Source: Emydura subglobosa (taxonomy: Eukaryota; Chordata; Testudines; Chelidae). From it: a stretch of DNA of 64,000 nt. The notes beneath the pieces were generated by a model. That model ran no database searches and was not told the DNA's origin. It worked only from the letters and a program-made list of their open reading frames with translations. The stretch spans positions 186,001-250,000 of the forward strand of contig ML680053.1 of NCBI GenBank assembly GCA_007922225.1, read 5' to 3'. The position numbers and the translations under genes were made by a program. Each line of letters opens with the position of its first letter. Position 1 is the first letter of the stretch. Positions 22,868-34,084 of this stretch are shown here, in pieces.

Positions 22868-22943
22868 AAGGCCCAGAACCTCAGCAGGATCCATCAGATT
22901 AGCTTCAGTCAAGCTAATGTACACCAGCTGAGGATCCGGCCAA
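22868..22943. repeat. Short palindromic repeat (GGCC...CTCAGC family)
   Basis: The left arm AGGCCCAGAACCTCAGC is mirrored by the right arm GCTGAGGATCCGGCC about 45 bp later, with AGCTTCAGTCAAGCTAATGT in the middle. It is one of several dispersed palindromes of this family in the window. Confidence 0.7.
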
Positions 22944-24009
22944 CGATGTGTAGAAAACACGTTGTCACTTTGCTTCAGCAGCAGAAAGGGAGGAGGTGTG
23001 GCTACGGGAGAGAGAAAGATTGGTGGGTAACATTACTTCTCCCCCTTGGAATCTCACAGATTATGTTTAAAAAGGAGTCTAATGAAATTAAAAGGAGAAT
23101 CTGTCCTAATTTGTACATTTTAATAGGCCACAATTGGAAGGCAGTTAGCCTCTAGAAGATGGGGAAATGGAGGTTTATGGTAATGTGACAAGAATTAATG
23201 AAACGTAACCCGACTTTCATATAATTAAAACCAGGAATTGCAGCAATGAAGGCTCACACTAAATAGAGGTTTGGGGGCTGGGTTGATTAAAGTTCGTGAC
23301 TGGCTACAAATGATTAGATTAAAATCAATTAACTGTAGAGTTTCTGTCTGGCATATGGAAGGATAATTCAGTTACATAACTAGCAACGGGATTTGCACTT
23401 TGCAAATGTTGTTTCCGTGAATCAGACTGAGTGACAACCTGGACTTTTAACAGGGGATTTTTTTTTTTTTTTTTTTTGGATCTTTTTTTTTTTGGTCTTG
23501 GTGACATGCTGATCAGCAGATCTTGAAAGAATCCATAACTGGAGAATTGTTGTCTTGACAGCACTGAGCAAAAAAAGATAAAGTCTAAGGGCCTGGTTAT
23601 TGGTAAGCAGGGACTCTTTTCATTATACTTTTAAGGACAGCTTGGATTAGACAAGCATTAGCGGAATTCACTGTTGGTTTGGCAGGTATTCTCTCTAACC
23701 CCTTACAGCTGTCTGGTTGGCAGTGGCTATTAGCACTAATGCAAACACGTTGGTACATTGAAAGGATTCCTGTGTCATAGCATCCCTGATGACTCTTGCT
23801 CTTTACTGCACTGAAAGAAAAAATTAGCACCTGACTTTGAAATTCAGGATCCCTGAAATCAAGTGGCTCCTGGGTAAGGCCCGATACTTTGGGTACAGCT
23901 CATGGTCTCCTCACCCTTGCGCTGCACTGTTCTGCCGAAGCACCTTAATCTGAGCCAGTGGCACCCCGGCTCTCCCAGTCCTGGGACACTCTTGAGCAAA
24001 TACTGAGTG
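22944..24009. other. Non-repetitive AT-rich block and poly-T tract
   Basis: From 23,020 to 23,365 the DNA is AT-rich, lacks repeat landmarks and is dense in TAATTA/ATTAAAA-type motifs (see findings). A run of 20 T occurs at 23,458-23,477, with a second T run at about 23,483-23,493. No gene is recognised. Confidence 0.45.
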
Positions 24010-24130
24010 TTGGTCGAAGGAAGCGAGGCAGTGCCTGCAGTGGTTGAGTCAGGAGAGCCGGGTTCTATTTCCACCTCTGCCAAAGACTTCCTGGGGGACG
24101 TTGGACTAGCTACTAAGACCAAAACCATCA
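24010..24130 (+). repeat. MIR-like head fragment, sense
   Basis: CAGTGGTTGAGTCAGGAGAG, then GCCGGGTTCTATTTCCACCT and CTGCCAAAGACTTCCTGGGG follow the MIR tRNA-related head order (GTGGTT...GGGTTC.A.TCC...CTGCCA). Confidence 0.65.
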
Positions 24131-24206
24131 AACTTAGGTTCCTAAAGTTCAGGACCTAACTAAATAGGGCTGAATTTTAAAGGTACTGAAATGGTGGATG
24201 CAGGTA

Positions 24207-24298
24207 TCTGGGCCAGATCCTCAGCTGGTGAAAACGGATGTTACTCCACTGCAGTCAATGGAGCCGGGTCTATTTACCGCAGCTCAGGAGCCGGCCCA
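24207..24298. repeat. Short palindromic repeat (GGGCCAGATCCTCAGCTG family)
   Basis: The left arm GGGCCAGATCCTCAGCTGG pairs with the right arm CAGCTCAGGAGCCGGCCC. The middle holds ACTCCACTGCAGTCAATGGA, itself part of the family palindrome. It is the best-preserved copy in the window. Confidence 0.8.
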
Positions 24299-24334
24299 TC
24301 GGACTTTAGGCCCCCCTGTTTGCAAATGTTGACC

Positions 24335-24450
24335 TTTGCCTCTCCGTGTCTCATCCTCCTCAGCTGTAAAATGAGGATAATACTTCCCTGCCTCGCGGGG
24401 GGCGTTAATCCAGTAATACCGGGCGGAGTTCAGACGCTACGATGAGGCAT
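24335..24450 (+). repeat. MIR-like SINE core, sense
   Basis: CTCAGCTGTAAAATGAGGAT, AATACTTCCCTGCCTCGCGG and GGCGTTAATCCAGTAATACC match the sense MIR sequence after its CTCATCTGTAAAATG motif. It may be the 3' half of the fragment at 24,010, split by the palindromic element. Confidence 0.7.
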
Positions 24451-24716
24451 GTTCCTGACCGATGGCAGGGTTGTGCCACACTGGGAGCGAGTGTGGGGAC
24501 CTGACGTTGGACCACTGAGTTTACACTTGGGTCTCTGTGGTAGTGCATCCTCGCCTCACGAGAAGCACCCTCTCAACGCTGGTCACAGCAATGCACCCAG
24601 GGCCGCCTGGTTGGCTCCCCTTACTGGCCTCTCCCTAGCTTGCAACGGCCTCTCCCAGCCTTCGCCTCCTCCCAACGCCCCCCTGTGGGTTGGCCTGCCG
24701 GTCAAGTCACATAAGA

Positions 24717-24916
24717 GTCTAAGCCAGGGGTGGCCAACCAGTCAGAGATGAAGAGTCAAAAAATAGATGTAGATACCACACAGAGCCACATTTACCTCAC
24801 CCTCCTCCGAATTTTAGCGGCTGCTCAATTTCACCTCTGTTACCCTCCACCGAAAATTATAAGCGAAGAGCCTCATGCGGCTCACGAGCCGCGGGTTGAC
24901 CACCCCTGGTCTAAGC
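24717..24916. mobile_element. hAT MITE, complete, with perfect 8-bp duplication
   Basis: A 184-bp non-autonomous element spans 24,725-24,908. The left end is CAGGGGTGGCCAACC and the right end read in reverse is CAGGGGTGGTCAACC, 14 of 15 identical. GTCTAAGC is repeated exactly at 24,717-24,724 and 24,909-24,916. An 8-bp duplication and CAG...CTG ends are hallmarks of hAT, and the ends resemble Charlie/MER5-type elements. There is no coding content. Confidence 0.93.
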
Positions 24917-25804
24917 CCCTTCTGGGGTGACACCAGCAATTCCAAACACAAGTCCAAACAAATCTTCAAGCTACGAGCCCTCTCCCCCCCCTCAGGTTCC
25001 CCTGTAGTTCCCTTGTGGGCCTCCCTCGGCTTCTCCTAACCTTCTTTGTTTCCTGTCTGTTAACCCTATCCCAGGGCTTCCCTTCACTCAAGAGACTTGT
25101 TTCCACCACAATCTCCCCACAGCTGAGCTCCCTCAGTCTACTTACAAGGCCTAGCTCCATCTCCTCTGGCCAGGAGGCAATTAGTTAATCACCCCCTCAC
25201 CCTCCCCGCAAGTGCAGCTTACAACTAACTGGGGTTCTCTCTCTTTGCCTTGCAGCTGATGGGGGATAAGCCCCACGACGGAAAAGCTGCTGGGCCCAGC
25301 TAAGCGTCCCATCCCCCGCCTACCTTCTGCAATTTGAACGTTACTCAACCCTCAGATGGGACTGCTGTGTGCCTGGAAAATGACACCGACGTTGCACAGA
25401 TTCCGTCACACCAGAGAGGCCAGGAGGAGACTTTTCCCATGTACTATGAAAAACTCCCCACCACAGTAAAAAAACCGGGGGTTTCTGTAATAACAGCAAA
25501 AGTGGTTTTAGCTCAAAAATTCCTTGGGATACAATGTGTCCAGGAGAGAGAGGAGACGCCCTCCGAGCACCTGCCACTCCGCTATGCCCACTCCCTGCTT
25601 TATATGTCCAGGCATTTTTTTTTAAGTAAGTTTGATTAGATTTCAATGACAGCTTTTATATCCACTTCTACTGCTTCATAAAGCTCCCGTTTAACACGAT
25701 CACATGCCTCTCAGCACCTTCCCCTCACAAGGAGATTGTTGCTCCTCACGTGTGGTGAAGAAAAGAACCCTATTTCTGCATTTCTCACATAGGCTCTGAA
25801 AGGT
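24917..25804. other. No gene recognised
   Basis: Noncoding. Overlapping opposite-strand frames of about 101 codons at 25,334-25,646 are chance; neither shows a domain. Confidence 0.4.
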
Positions 25805-25990
25805 AGCACAGAGTAGTGGTTAGCGGCCAGCACTCAGACTAAGGAGTTCTTGGTCCATTTTTTCCACTGACTTTCTGTTTGCATGTCAGCAAACTGTTCT
25901 ACCAGCTGTCCCTCACAATGGTGTTGTAAGATTGAATTAATGTTTGTAAGCTCATTGAAGTGGTACGTAAGTGCTAAGTAGTTGTATTAC
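25805..25990 (+). repeat. MIR SINE, sense, diverged
   Basis: AGCACAGAGTAGTGGTTAGC opens the MIR head, then GACTAAGGAGTTCTTGGTCC, and a tail with AATGGTGTTGTAAGATTGAA and GTACGTAAGTGCTAAGTAGT, equivalent to ...GTTGTGAGGATTAAA...GCGCT.AAT.A.... Confidence 0.75.
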
Positions 25991-26747
25991 TTAAAAGGAC
26001 AATGCTCCCCATCTCACCTTTGATTCCACCACTTTCCGGTATTTGATATTTATGCACTGGTGCAAGAACCTGCTTCATTGCAGCTCTTGCTTTTGGAACC
26101 AGCCTCTGTAGCTCTCCACTTTGCCCAGGTTGTCTGTTTCCAAATCAAATCTGCAAACACTCCTTTTCTCCCATCTGTCTTTCCCTCACTTCACTGTTTT
26201 GTTATTAATTTAGCTTTGTCAACATGCCACTTCATGACATTTGTGTGGAAGACCCTGTACAAAAGACATTTGAAATGTGGTAATGTAATTTACTGTACAC
26301 ATGAATATGTGCTCCGAAGTTAGGCTGCGTTCCCTGCACCAGATGATTATTATGCAAATTGCTACCTGCGGTGTGGAAGGCTTATAAATTACAAACCCTG
26401 CAGGCTGCAGAATAAAATCTCTCATTACTGAGAGATGGACAATCATTTCTCTTCCAGAATGAGATGCAGTAGATTTAGTTTACTTGTGGAGTAGATAAGG
26501 TCACGACAGACTTTATAAACTCTGTCAACATTCCTGATGTAAGATATTTTCTTCTTCCTGGCATGTCTGTGCAGCGAAGTGGGCAACTTATCCAATGCTT
26601 TTAATAAAACTAAAATGACAAAGATGTCTAGAGATAAATCACTCTACTGCAGTGAATCACAGAAGTGATCTACATGATGAAACTGGCTGTGTCTAAGCAT
26701 GGCTGGTGTTCCGCAGGACTGAGTAATGTTCTAAAAAGCAAATCATA
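25991..26747. other. No gene recognised
   Basis: Noncoding, AT-rich, no repeat landmark placed. Confidence 0.4.
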
Positions 26748-27225
26748 GTAAACAATAGAGCTGGGGAAGAACATGATTTTCCATTTCATGGAATAGTTCA
26801 TGATTTTGATTTTTTTTTTTCCATTCCAAAACAGAACAAACCCAAATTAAATTTCCTGCAAAACTACATTAAAAAAGTCTTGTGTCAATCAAAACATTTC
26901 ATTTTGATGAAATCAGAATTTCATTCTGATTCACTGTTTGTAGCATAATAAAATAATATAATTTTTTTTTATAATATAATTTAAAAAAAAATAAATAAAG
27001 TCATTTCAAAATGGAAAATCAAAATGTTGCATTCTGAAAAGGTCAAAACATCCCCTCTCCCCTTTCAGTCTCATGGGAACGCTCCGTTCCATTTTTTTTT
27101 CCCCCTAAAAGTATTTCTTCGCAATCAATGTGTTTCCAAAAAAAACCGTTTTGCTTTTGATGATTCGGTATTGTCCGACTGAAATGCATTCTGTCAGAAA
27201 ATTTCCAACCAACTCTATTAACCAA
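26748..27225. mobile_element. AT-rich hAT-like MITE (TAGAGCTG family), copy 1
   Basis: The element (26,756-27,217) begins TAGAGCTGGGGAA and ends TTTCCAACCAACTCTA, so the reversed right end is TAGAGTTGGTTGGAAA. Flanking 8-mers GTAAACAA and TTAACCAA agree at 6 of 8 positions, consistent with an aged 8-bp duplication. The interior is dominated by A- and T-runs and inverted AAAATG/CATTTT motifs. Confidence 0.65.
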
Positions 27226-28480
27226 CCATGACTAAACCAGTCAATTTCACAATGTAAACAGGCCTCTGATATCAGTAGTAGGGAGGTGATTTCAATAGGC
27301 TTTGTATCAGGCCCTCAAGTTTGTCCTAAGATAGTTTTTGGGTTTAGTATTCAACTAAAGGAGCAGCTAAGGGCTCAAACCTGCTACCCTGGAAGTCATT
27401 TGTAGTTTTGCCATTAACTCCAATTGGCACAGGAGCAGGCCCTGTACCTACAACTGGTGTACAATTACATATGAGTACCTCCCAAAAGTCCCGGGTTCCT
27501 GGAATTGTCCTGCTTTGACCCTGAAACATCCTGTCCCAGCTAAAAGAACATTTCCTGCATTTGGGGCCATCGGGGAGGGAAGGGAGGCGGCAACAGAGGG
27601 AGTTCAGCCCAGGCCTCCCATTTGAGAAAACTCCCATATCTAGTGGCATTGCAACCTGCCACTCCGTTTAGGTCCTTCCACCTCCCCCCCTTGATGGAGA
27701 CCGAGGGGCAGACGGACCAAACCTGAATGGCTTTGCGTCTCATGTTAGCCACCTGAAATGTAGGGAGGTATGCATGTGGGTAATTAAACACCTGAATCTT
27801 TGCAGTCCCTGATGTGCTTTAAGGATCTGCAGGCAGCGCCATGCTAAACAAATCAGCAAAAGGGACGTGCACCTATTTCCAGATGGCGCTAGCTGCCGTC
27901 AGCTCAGATCGGGGAACTGGAATTGATATGAAGCTACAGACTGGCATGTTGCAAGGTAAACAGCCAAATTATTTGTGAGACTGTGGGGGTCATTCCTCCC
28001 TACTAAAAACATCCCAGTAATGACCTGTCATAAACCAGGGCCTGCAGAATGTAATGGGAAACCTGCACTACAGTGCGTTGAACACGATTGTCAGCAAGGA
28101 ACAGGGAAGCAAACAGAAATACAGAACTACTGAAAGAGCTCCGGAAACCAAAAAGCACCTCGAGATCAATGGCTTTCACAGGACCTTGGCTTTTGAGGTC
28201 TGTCAAAAGTTCCCACAGAGCAAACTACGCAGAACTCCATTTATCTACCTTCGAGGAAGGCAGGGCTCAGCTAGTTCTGGTGGGATTTGAATGTGTGCTT
28301 CTAGGGAGAGTGAAGCGGCTCAGGGTGTTGCATAGGCCACTACCCCACAAACTTTGGCTCCAGTAATAAACATCAGGGGTATTCAGTTCAGAAAAGAGAA
28401 AGGCAGTTGGTTCAGCCAAGGATTTGTCAGAGGGGGGCACTATGTGAGAAGAGACAGCCCTTGTCTCAAGGGGCTCAGAA
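27226..28480. other. No gene recognised
   Basis: Noncoding. GGTTTGTATCAGGCCCT-like text at about 27,300-27,316 and GGCACAGGAGCAGGCCCTGT at about 27,426 may be short repeat debris. Confidence 0.35.
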
Positions 28481-28916
28481 GTTAGAATTAGAGCTGTCCA
28501 AAGAACTGATTTTTTGGTTTGCTGGCAGTTCTAAAAATTAAAATTGTTTTGCGTCAACCCAAACCAAAAATCTTTCGGAAACTTTCAGTGAAGAAAAAAG
28601 TTGAAGAAAAATAGTTGAATCACATGAAACTTTTCCTTTCTAATTTGATTTTTTTTTTAACATTTCATTTTTAAAAATAAAACTCAACTTTTTAAATGAA
28701 AAGTTGTTTCAAGTAGAAAAAAATCCAAACATCTTTGTTTCAAAAATGTCAGAGCTAAATGTTTTGATTCTTTTTTTTTTTTTTTTTGGTGCTTTTGCGA
28801 CACAAATAATTTGGCGAAACCAACATGAATTCACAAAACAAGGTTGTTGCCGAATCTGTATGTTTTGCTTAAAAAAAAGCATCAGCCAGAAAATTTCACC
28901 CAACTCTAGTTTGAAT
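28481..28916. mobile_element. AT-rich hAT-like MITE (TAGAGCTG family), copy 2
   Basis: The element (28,489-28,908) begins TAGAGCTGTCCAAAG and ends AAATTTCACCCAACTCTA. Flanking 8-mers GTTAGAAT and GTTTGAAT differ at one base, supporting an 8-bp target duplication. It contains a 17-T run at 28,771-28,787. The layout matches copy 1. Confidence 0.75.
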
Positions 28917-29204
28917 GAAAATACAACAGCAGCAACCCTGCCAATGAGGAGATGTCATTTCGGTATAGGAGGGACCAGCTAATACAAGTGGGTGCTCTTT
29001 TCACTCGGTGCTTCAGAGGCTACTCCATCACCTCTAGCCAATGGCCCCTCTGAAGAAATCTCTTCCCAGTTCTGGGAAAGATAGCAGTGCCTTTTTCCAT
29101 CGGTGCATGGGGAGATGTTTGCTCGACTCCTTACTAGGTGATGAGAAAGCCGGCTTTGCCATTGTGTCAGAGTGATTCGGGGCAGGACTGGATCTATATT
29201 TCTA

Positions 29205-29495
29205 ACAGCAGATTCATAAATTCCAAGGCCAGAACGGACCAGTATGATCATCTAGTCCGACCTACTGACCATAGATCATCCTGATATCTAGTCCGACCAT
29301 AGAACTGCCCCAAAATAATTCCTAAAGCAGACCTTTAAGAAAAACATCCAATCTTGATTTAAAAAGCATCAGTGATGGAGACTCCACCACGACCCTTGGT
29401 GAATTGTTCAAATGGTTAATTACCCTCACTATTAAAAATGTACACTTTATTTCCAGTCTGAATATGTCTAACTTCAGCTTCCAGCCGTTGGATTG
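29205..29495 (-). mobile_element. CR1 LINE 3' fragment, antisense
   Basis: GATTCATAAATTCCAAGGCC, GATCATCTAGTCCGACCTAC, AAAACATCCAATCTTGATTT, GACTCCACCACGACCC and ATTTCCAGTCTGAATATGTC follow the order seen at 1,700-2,012. A short duplicated ATCTAGTCCGACC occurs at about 29,252 and 29,286. Confidence 0.9.
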
Positions 29496-29799
29496 TTAGC
29501 TGGTGCAGTACTTCATTCAATACTGCATTGCCTTATACAATATCCCCATACCATATTTTCAAGCATTAATGAAATCTCTTAAATGTATATAATAGCTTTA
29601 CAACCAGAGCCCTAAATCTACAGCAGCACTCAAATGCAGCCCTCTTTAGTGTAGCACACAGCAGTTGCATAGCTGTGACCAGCAACCATTCGATAAGCCT
29701 GAAAAGGAATTGAAGAATACTGCATTCAGTTGAAACACCAGAAAAAATGTAGGGAGCAAAATGCAATGAAAGAAAATGGAATTTAGCCATGACCCCATG

Positions 29800-30240
29800 T
29801 TAGCACACTCCTACTGCTGTGGGTATGTTAGGGGATCTTTAATCATTACAAGGGGTCTGAAGATTGGTTGGGGTCTCATCCAAAAGGCAGCATCTCCAGC
29901 AGTGTATCACCATACTGAGGCCAGTTCTGACTCAGAGAGAACAGCACCATGCTTAGGAGTAAACATATGGAATTTGGTTATACCTGTAGGGGGCAGCAGA
30001 TATCCTATGTATGTGCATGCATAGTACTGGGTCTATGGTGTCTGGCGGAATCCATACCTGATTCTTCCTGTATTATCCAGTTTTGGATGGATGGCTATTC
30101 CTGGGAGCTATTAAAAAAAAATTAGAGCAAGCCGAGCCTCTTCCTTATGACCAGCTCCATCCTCCTGCTGAAGCTGGGCTTTCATTGGAGGTCTCTCATC
30201 CAAGTGCTAACCTAGCTTGACTCTGGGGTCTGGGAAAACA
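29800..30240 (-). mobile_element. 5S rRNA-derived SINE, antisense
   Basis: On the plus strand 30,187-30,226 reads GGAGGTCTCTCATCCAAGTG then CTAACCTAGCTTGACTCTGG. This is a clear reverse-complement match to vertebrate 5S rRNA (GGTCTCCCATCCAAGTACTAACC.GG...GACCCTG), the region with the internal promoter. The body to the left includes TTAGGGGATCTTTAATCATT and GTCTCATCCAAAAGGCAGCA, a phrase that recurs with the 5S-like part in vertebrate repeats. The SINE3/AmnSINE group is the likely home. A piece at about 30,015-30,150 looks inserted or diverged. Confidence 0.75.
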
Positions 30241-32090
30241 TTTGTGGCAAACGGCTATTCAGTGAGGAAAAGCGACATGCCGGGGGTTGTGCTCTTTATG
30301 GGAAAGTGTTAATCATCCCCCGGCGGATTGCTTTGTAAGCATCCAGAGAACACTGTTGAACAGCCTGTCTGCTGTTTTAAGTGCCCAGCCGTTCAGGATT
30401 CAACGGTGCAGTCCTGTTCTCCCATCTGCTGTGGGTAAATAAATTAAAGCTTTGCTCATTCGCTCCAGTTCTGGAGTTTTCCTGAATGATTGAAGCAGGA
30501 CTGGATGCCCTGCGACAGAGGAGATAGCGGGTCACTGCTGAATGGAAGGGCTAGTAATAAGCATCAGACAGCAGAAGCTAGTGCAGAGAGAGAATAGAGA
30601 CTTTATATGACTGATAACTCCCCAGAGCGATGATTGCTAGCCCTCAGGTTACATTTTATTTACACTCCCGAGTTATGTTATGATCACTATTAACTCCCCC
30701 GCACCATTTCATGTTATAAACATACACTCTGCCTGCAATAGCTGAACTCCCAAACCCATCATTATGTCATGTGCTGATGGCAGGCATTGATCATCAGTTT
30801 GATATACACTCCTTTTTAGTATTTGACACAACATGAAGGGCCTAATCCCACTTCCACTAAAGCCAAAGGCAAAAGTAAGCATGGAGTCAGGGTTGGTGTT
30901 TCCGTGTTTTGTTTACTATACATGACATTTAACTAACCCACTCTTTCATACACAGATCACAGTTTATATTGGGTCAGATTCTGATCTTTAGTGGAGTTAC
31001 TCAAGGCTTATGCTGTAACAAAATCAGAATTTTACATCAAATATTAAAGGTTGGAAATCCTCCCCGAACATCTTATTAAAACCCCATCGACACACCGTGT
31101 AAGTCTGGCCTGGTGATTCCATATGATAATCTGAACAGCCATGTGGTCAGTTGCATTTATCATGTACTTTTCACCACCTCGCCTGCACTCTGCCCTTAAA
31201 TCCAGTGCCTCCAAAGATGTATTGATTCCAAATGTCCAGTAATTTCCAGCATCAGCTTTTAAAACACACAGAAACTCAACTTTTCAGATAAACGTTTCCT
31301 TCTTCTTCCCTTCCCCCTCCCATTATAGAATTACCCTTCTCAAAATTACACAGATCTGACGGCAAGGATAGGCAATATTCAGTTCTGCACCAGGGATAGC
31401 TCTGAGACCTGTTATCATATGACTCTGCACAGTGAGCAAGGGGAGTTTTATGCCTTTGGAAAGGGGCACTCAGCACGCACTTCTAGCTCTGAAATGGCCT
31501 GAAATATCCGACTTTTTTTTTCAGTTGTCACTTTTTTAATATATTTTTTCTCTGTGGTTTGTAGAGTTGGTACCTAAGGCAGCTAAATGACCTGGGAAAA
31601 ACCCTAACAAGGAGAAGAAAGAAATGAAACTTCCTTTTAACAATATCCAAGAGCAATAAAATAACAGCTAGAAATCTACTCATGTGTTTATAGATTTTGC
31701 ACCAATATTGTTCAGTAAATCAAAATATGTTTTTGCCAGGTTGAAACATGAGCATGAATATCAGCAGGCTGGTGAGCAAACAGAAGCCATTATAATACAA
31801 TACTTCTAGCAAGAGATTCTTATACAAAACCAGCCTCAGATTCCGATAAAGGTCTTCACGCTGTGGTTCTGTTTTCCAAAATAAGAAAGCTTCTCAGTAA
31901 AATACTGTGGAAAATTTCAAGCAGTAAATAATGATGTGTGCTTTGTAGGTATTGTATATAAAATAGGGCTGATTGTTTCAAATTTACTGGTATTTTTTCT
32001 TCTTTGGCAAATAAAGAAACATGAGGAAAGTAATGTTTGAAAATGTTGCCCTTATCTTAGACAGGTAGATAGGTGCTATGGTGAGTGGGG
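30241..32090. other. Mostly unassigned; possible single-copy noncoding DNA
   Basis: A diverged half of the GGGTCAGATTCTGATC palindrome family is present at about 30,973-31,045. Segments 30,240-30,480 and 31,480-31,960 show no repeat landmarks. No gene. Confidence 0.4.
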
Positions 32091-32094
32091 TCAT

Positions 32095-32290
32095 GTTAGT
32101 ACCGAATGCCTCATAAATATTAATCGCATTGTCCTTACAACTCGCCCATGAGGTAGATAAATTGTGTTATTCATGGAGAACTCATGCACAGAGATAAAGT
32201 GATTCACCCAAGGTTACAGAGGAAGTCTGGGAAGAACCATGAAGTGAACAATCAATTGTCAGACTCCATCTTAACCACAAGCCTTTGAAA
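32095..32290 (-). repeat. MIR SINE, antisense
   Basis: CCTTACAACTCGCCCATGAG and GTAGATAAATTGTGTTATTC are followed by AGAGATAAAGTGATTCACCC and AAGGTTACAGAGGAAGTCTG, the antisense MIR core. Confidence 0.8.
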
Positions 32291-32829
32291 CTGCATGTGA
32301 ATTTTTTTTTTTCTAAATTAAAAACTGATTCACATATATTTTTATGAATAAATGCACCTCATTTGGTTTGCTACTATTTGTGGAGTCATGATAATTGTTC
32401 TTTGCAAATATTTGGACAGCTGCTAGTTACTGGTAAAACCGTGGAAATCTCAGAAGTTTGGTGAACAATCCAAGAATGCAAGAAAGAACTATGTTTGAAA
32501 TAAATGCAGCCCTGAAAAGGGGCATCAGAAAACCACTACCTGAATGTAAAAATGGCCCTGTCACTTGCAAATGCCCCCTCACACAGGCAGGGCATGAACA
32601 TGCAGACTAGGAGGAGGGTTTGAACATCAAAAGTGGGAACTGCTTCTTGGCATCCTGAGTTAGAGGTAGGTCATCTCCGAGCAGGGAGAAGCAGAGATGG
32701 AAGTTTTCCATGTGGGACCTTGAAGATGCTAGATCTCATTGGAAGGCTCTATGCCCAAATCTGAAGACAATCCACCGGTCTCTCAGTAAGCTACAGGTTA
32801 ATAGCAGAGACCAAACAGCCATTATTAGG
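32291..32829. other. No gene or repeat recognised
   Basis: Unassigned noncoding DNA leading into the Tx1 fragment. Confidence 0.35.
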
Positions 32830-33700
32830 GCATCCCCCTTTGCAAAAGACGGCCATCCATCACTCCATGAGGAGGAAGCTGGACGGTGGGGGGGATACTG
32901 TGTGACTGTGGGGCCTATTTCAGTGCGTTTGTTCGTTCACACCTCCGGCAGAGTTCCTCTGACCATTGTCCATTGGCTCCTTACACGCTTTGAGGCGCCA
33001 TGGGCGCTGCTCGGTGTCCCCTTCCGCTTCTCTGACTTTCACTCCACGACCTTCACGCCTGGGCCTGTTTTTTCATTTCTTGCCCCCTAGGATTCACTTG
33101 TGCCTTGGGTTCACTGGCCCCTTCCCCTCGGTCAAGGCAGCAGGACTTTAGCTATGGCCAGGTTTAGGCCTGCCACCTCCCAGCAACCACCATGGGTGCT
33201 ACCAATCTGTGACACTGTAGGCAGGACTTCCCAGAGCTGCTGTCACTGCTGGAGAGGGGGGAGCAACCTGGAACCTTCCCCTTTCCCTTCCCCCTGCCCT
33301 TCATCCATTCCCTCACTGCTCCTGCTGTTGAAGACCATCTGCCTGCAGGACTGCTAACCTGCCTGTCTCCACTCTCCTTCTCTGGGATTTTTTCAGCAGA
33401 GACTCTTTTGCAAGCACACACGGGTGCACATGCCCCCCTTGGGCTTCCCCTCTGCCTCCCATCTCCTCCGTTTGTTTGCATTAGGCTGGTGGATTCTCTC
33501 CTCCATGTCCTCCTCCTCATGGTTTCCAACCCCCACACACACCAGTTTGGTGTGGGCCCCGTCTCCTTGCACTTTGCCGCTTCCCTGTCCCCCCCTTCAC
33601 TGACCGTTACATCATTCCCCTGCCCCGCCCAGGGTTTCCCCCTTATCTCTCCTCCCGAGATGTCCCCCTCATGACTTCTCTGAGCTGTCAGTCTGCTGCC
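32830..33700 (+). mobile_element. Tx1-type L1 ORF2 C-terminus and pyrimidine-rich 3' UTR
   Basis: Around 32,905 the DNA GACTGTGGGGCCTATTTCAG encodes DCGAYF, and in another frame 32,966 onwards encodes IGSLHALRRHGRCSVSPSAS. Both fit the C-terminal end of Tx1-type L1 ORF2 as I recall it from turtles (DCGAYF...VSTGSLDAF...CSVSPSGSL). At least one frameshift separates them. The following 33,100-33,700 is rich in C and T with no frame of merit and probably is the 3' UTR. Confidence 0.65.
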
Positions 33701-34084
33701 AGGACCACCTCAGAACCTGGAAGCTTGCATGAGCGACCGGGTCTGTTGTGGCTGCCGCGGGAGAAGACCTCCTTGCTGAATCCCTGTGGCACAATCTCCC
33801 CCTCGTAACACAGGTGAGAGGCTCTTTTTGTGCACTGGAGGTTGGCCCTGGCTGGTGTCGCCAGGATCAGAGACTTTCTGAACTACAGCTAAAGGGACAT
33901 GTGAACTCTGTATCTCTTGTCCGGCCCCATGTCCCGTTTACCCTACTGTGTGTTCCAGGAGGTGGAGATGGCCCTGTCCACTGCTTCCCCACTTATCTTG
34001 AGTGGAGCCTGTATGCACCCCTAACCCTTGACCAGAGCTAGTCACTGGGCCCCCGGATCCCTGTGACGCACCATCCAAGTTGGC
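33701..34084. other. Unassigned, possibly Tx1-derived
   Basis: GC-moderate noncoding sequence between two Tx1 ORF2 pieces. I cannot place it reliably within the element. The plus-strand frame 33,748-34,041 shows no domain. Confidence 0.3.
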
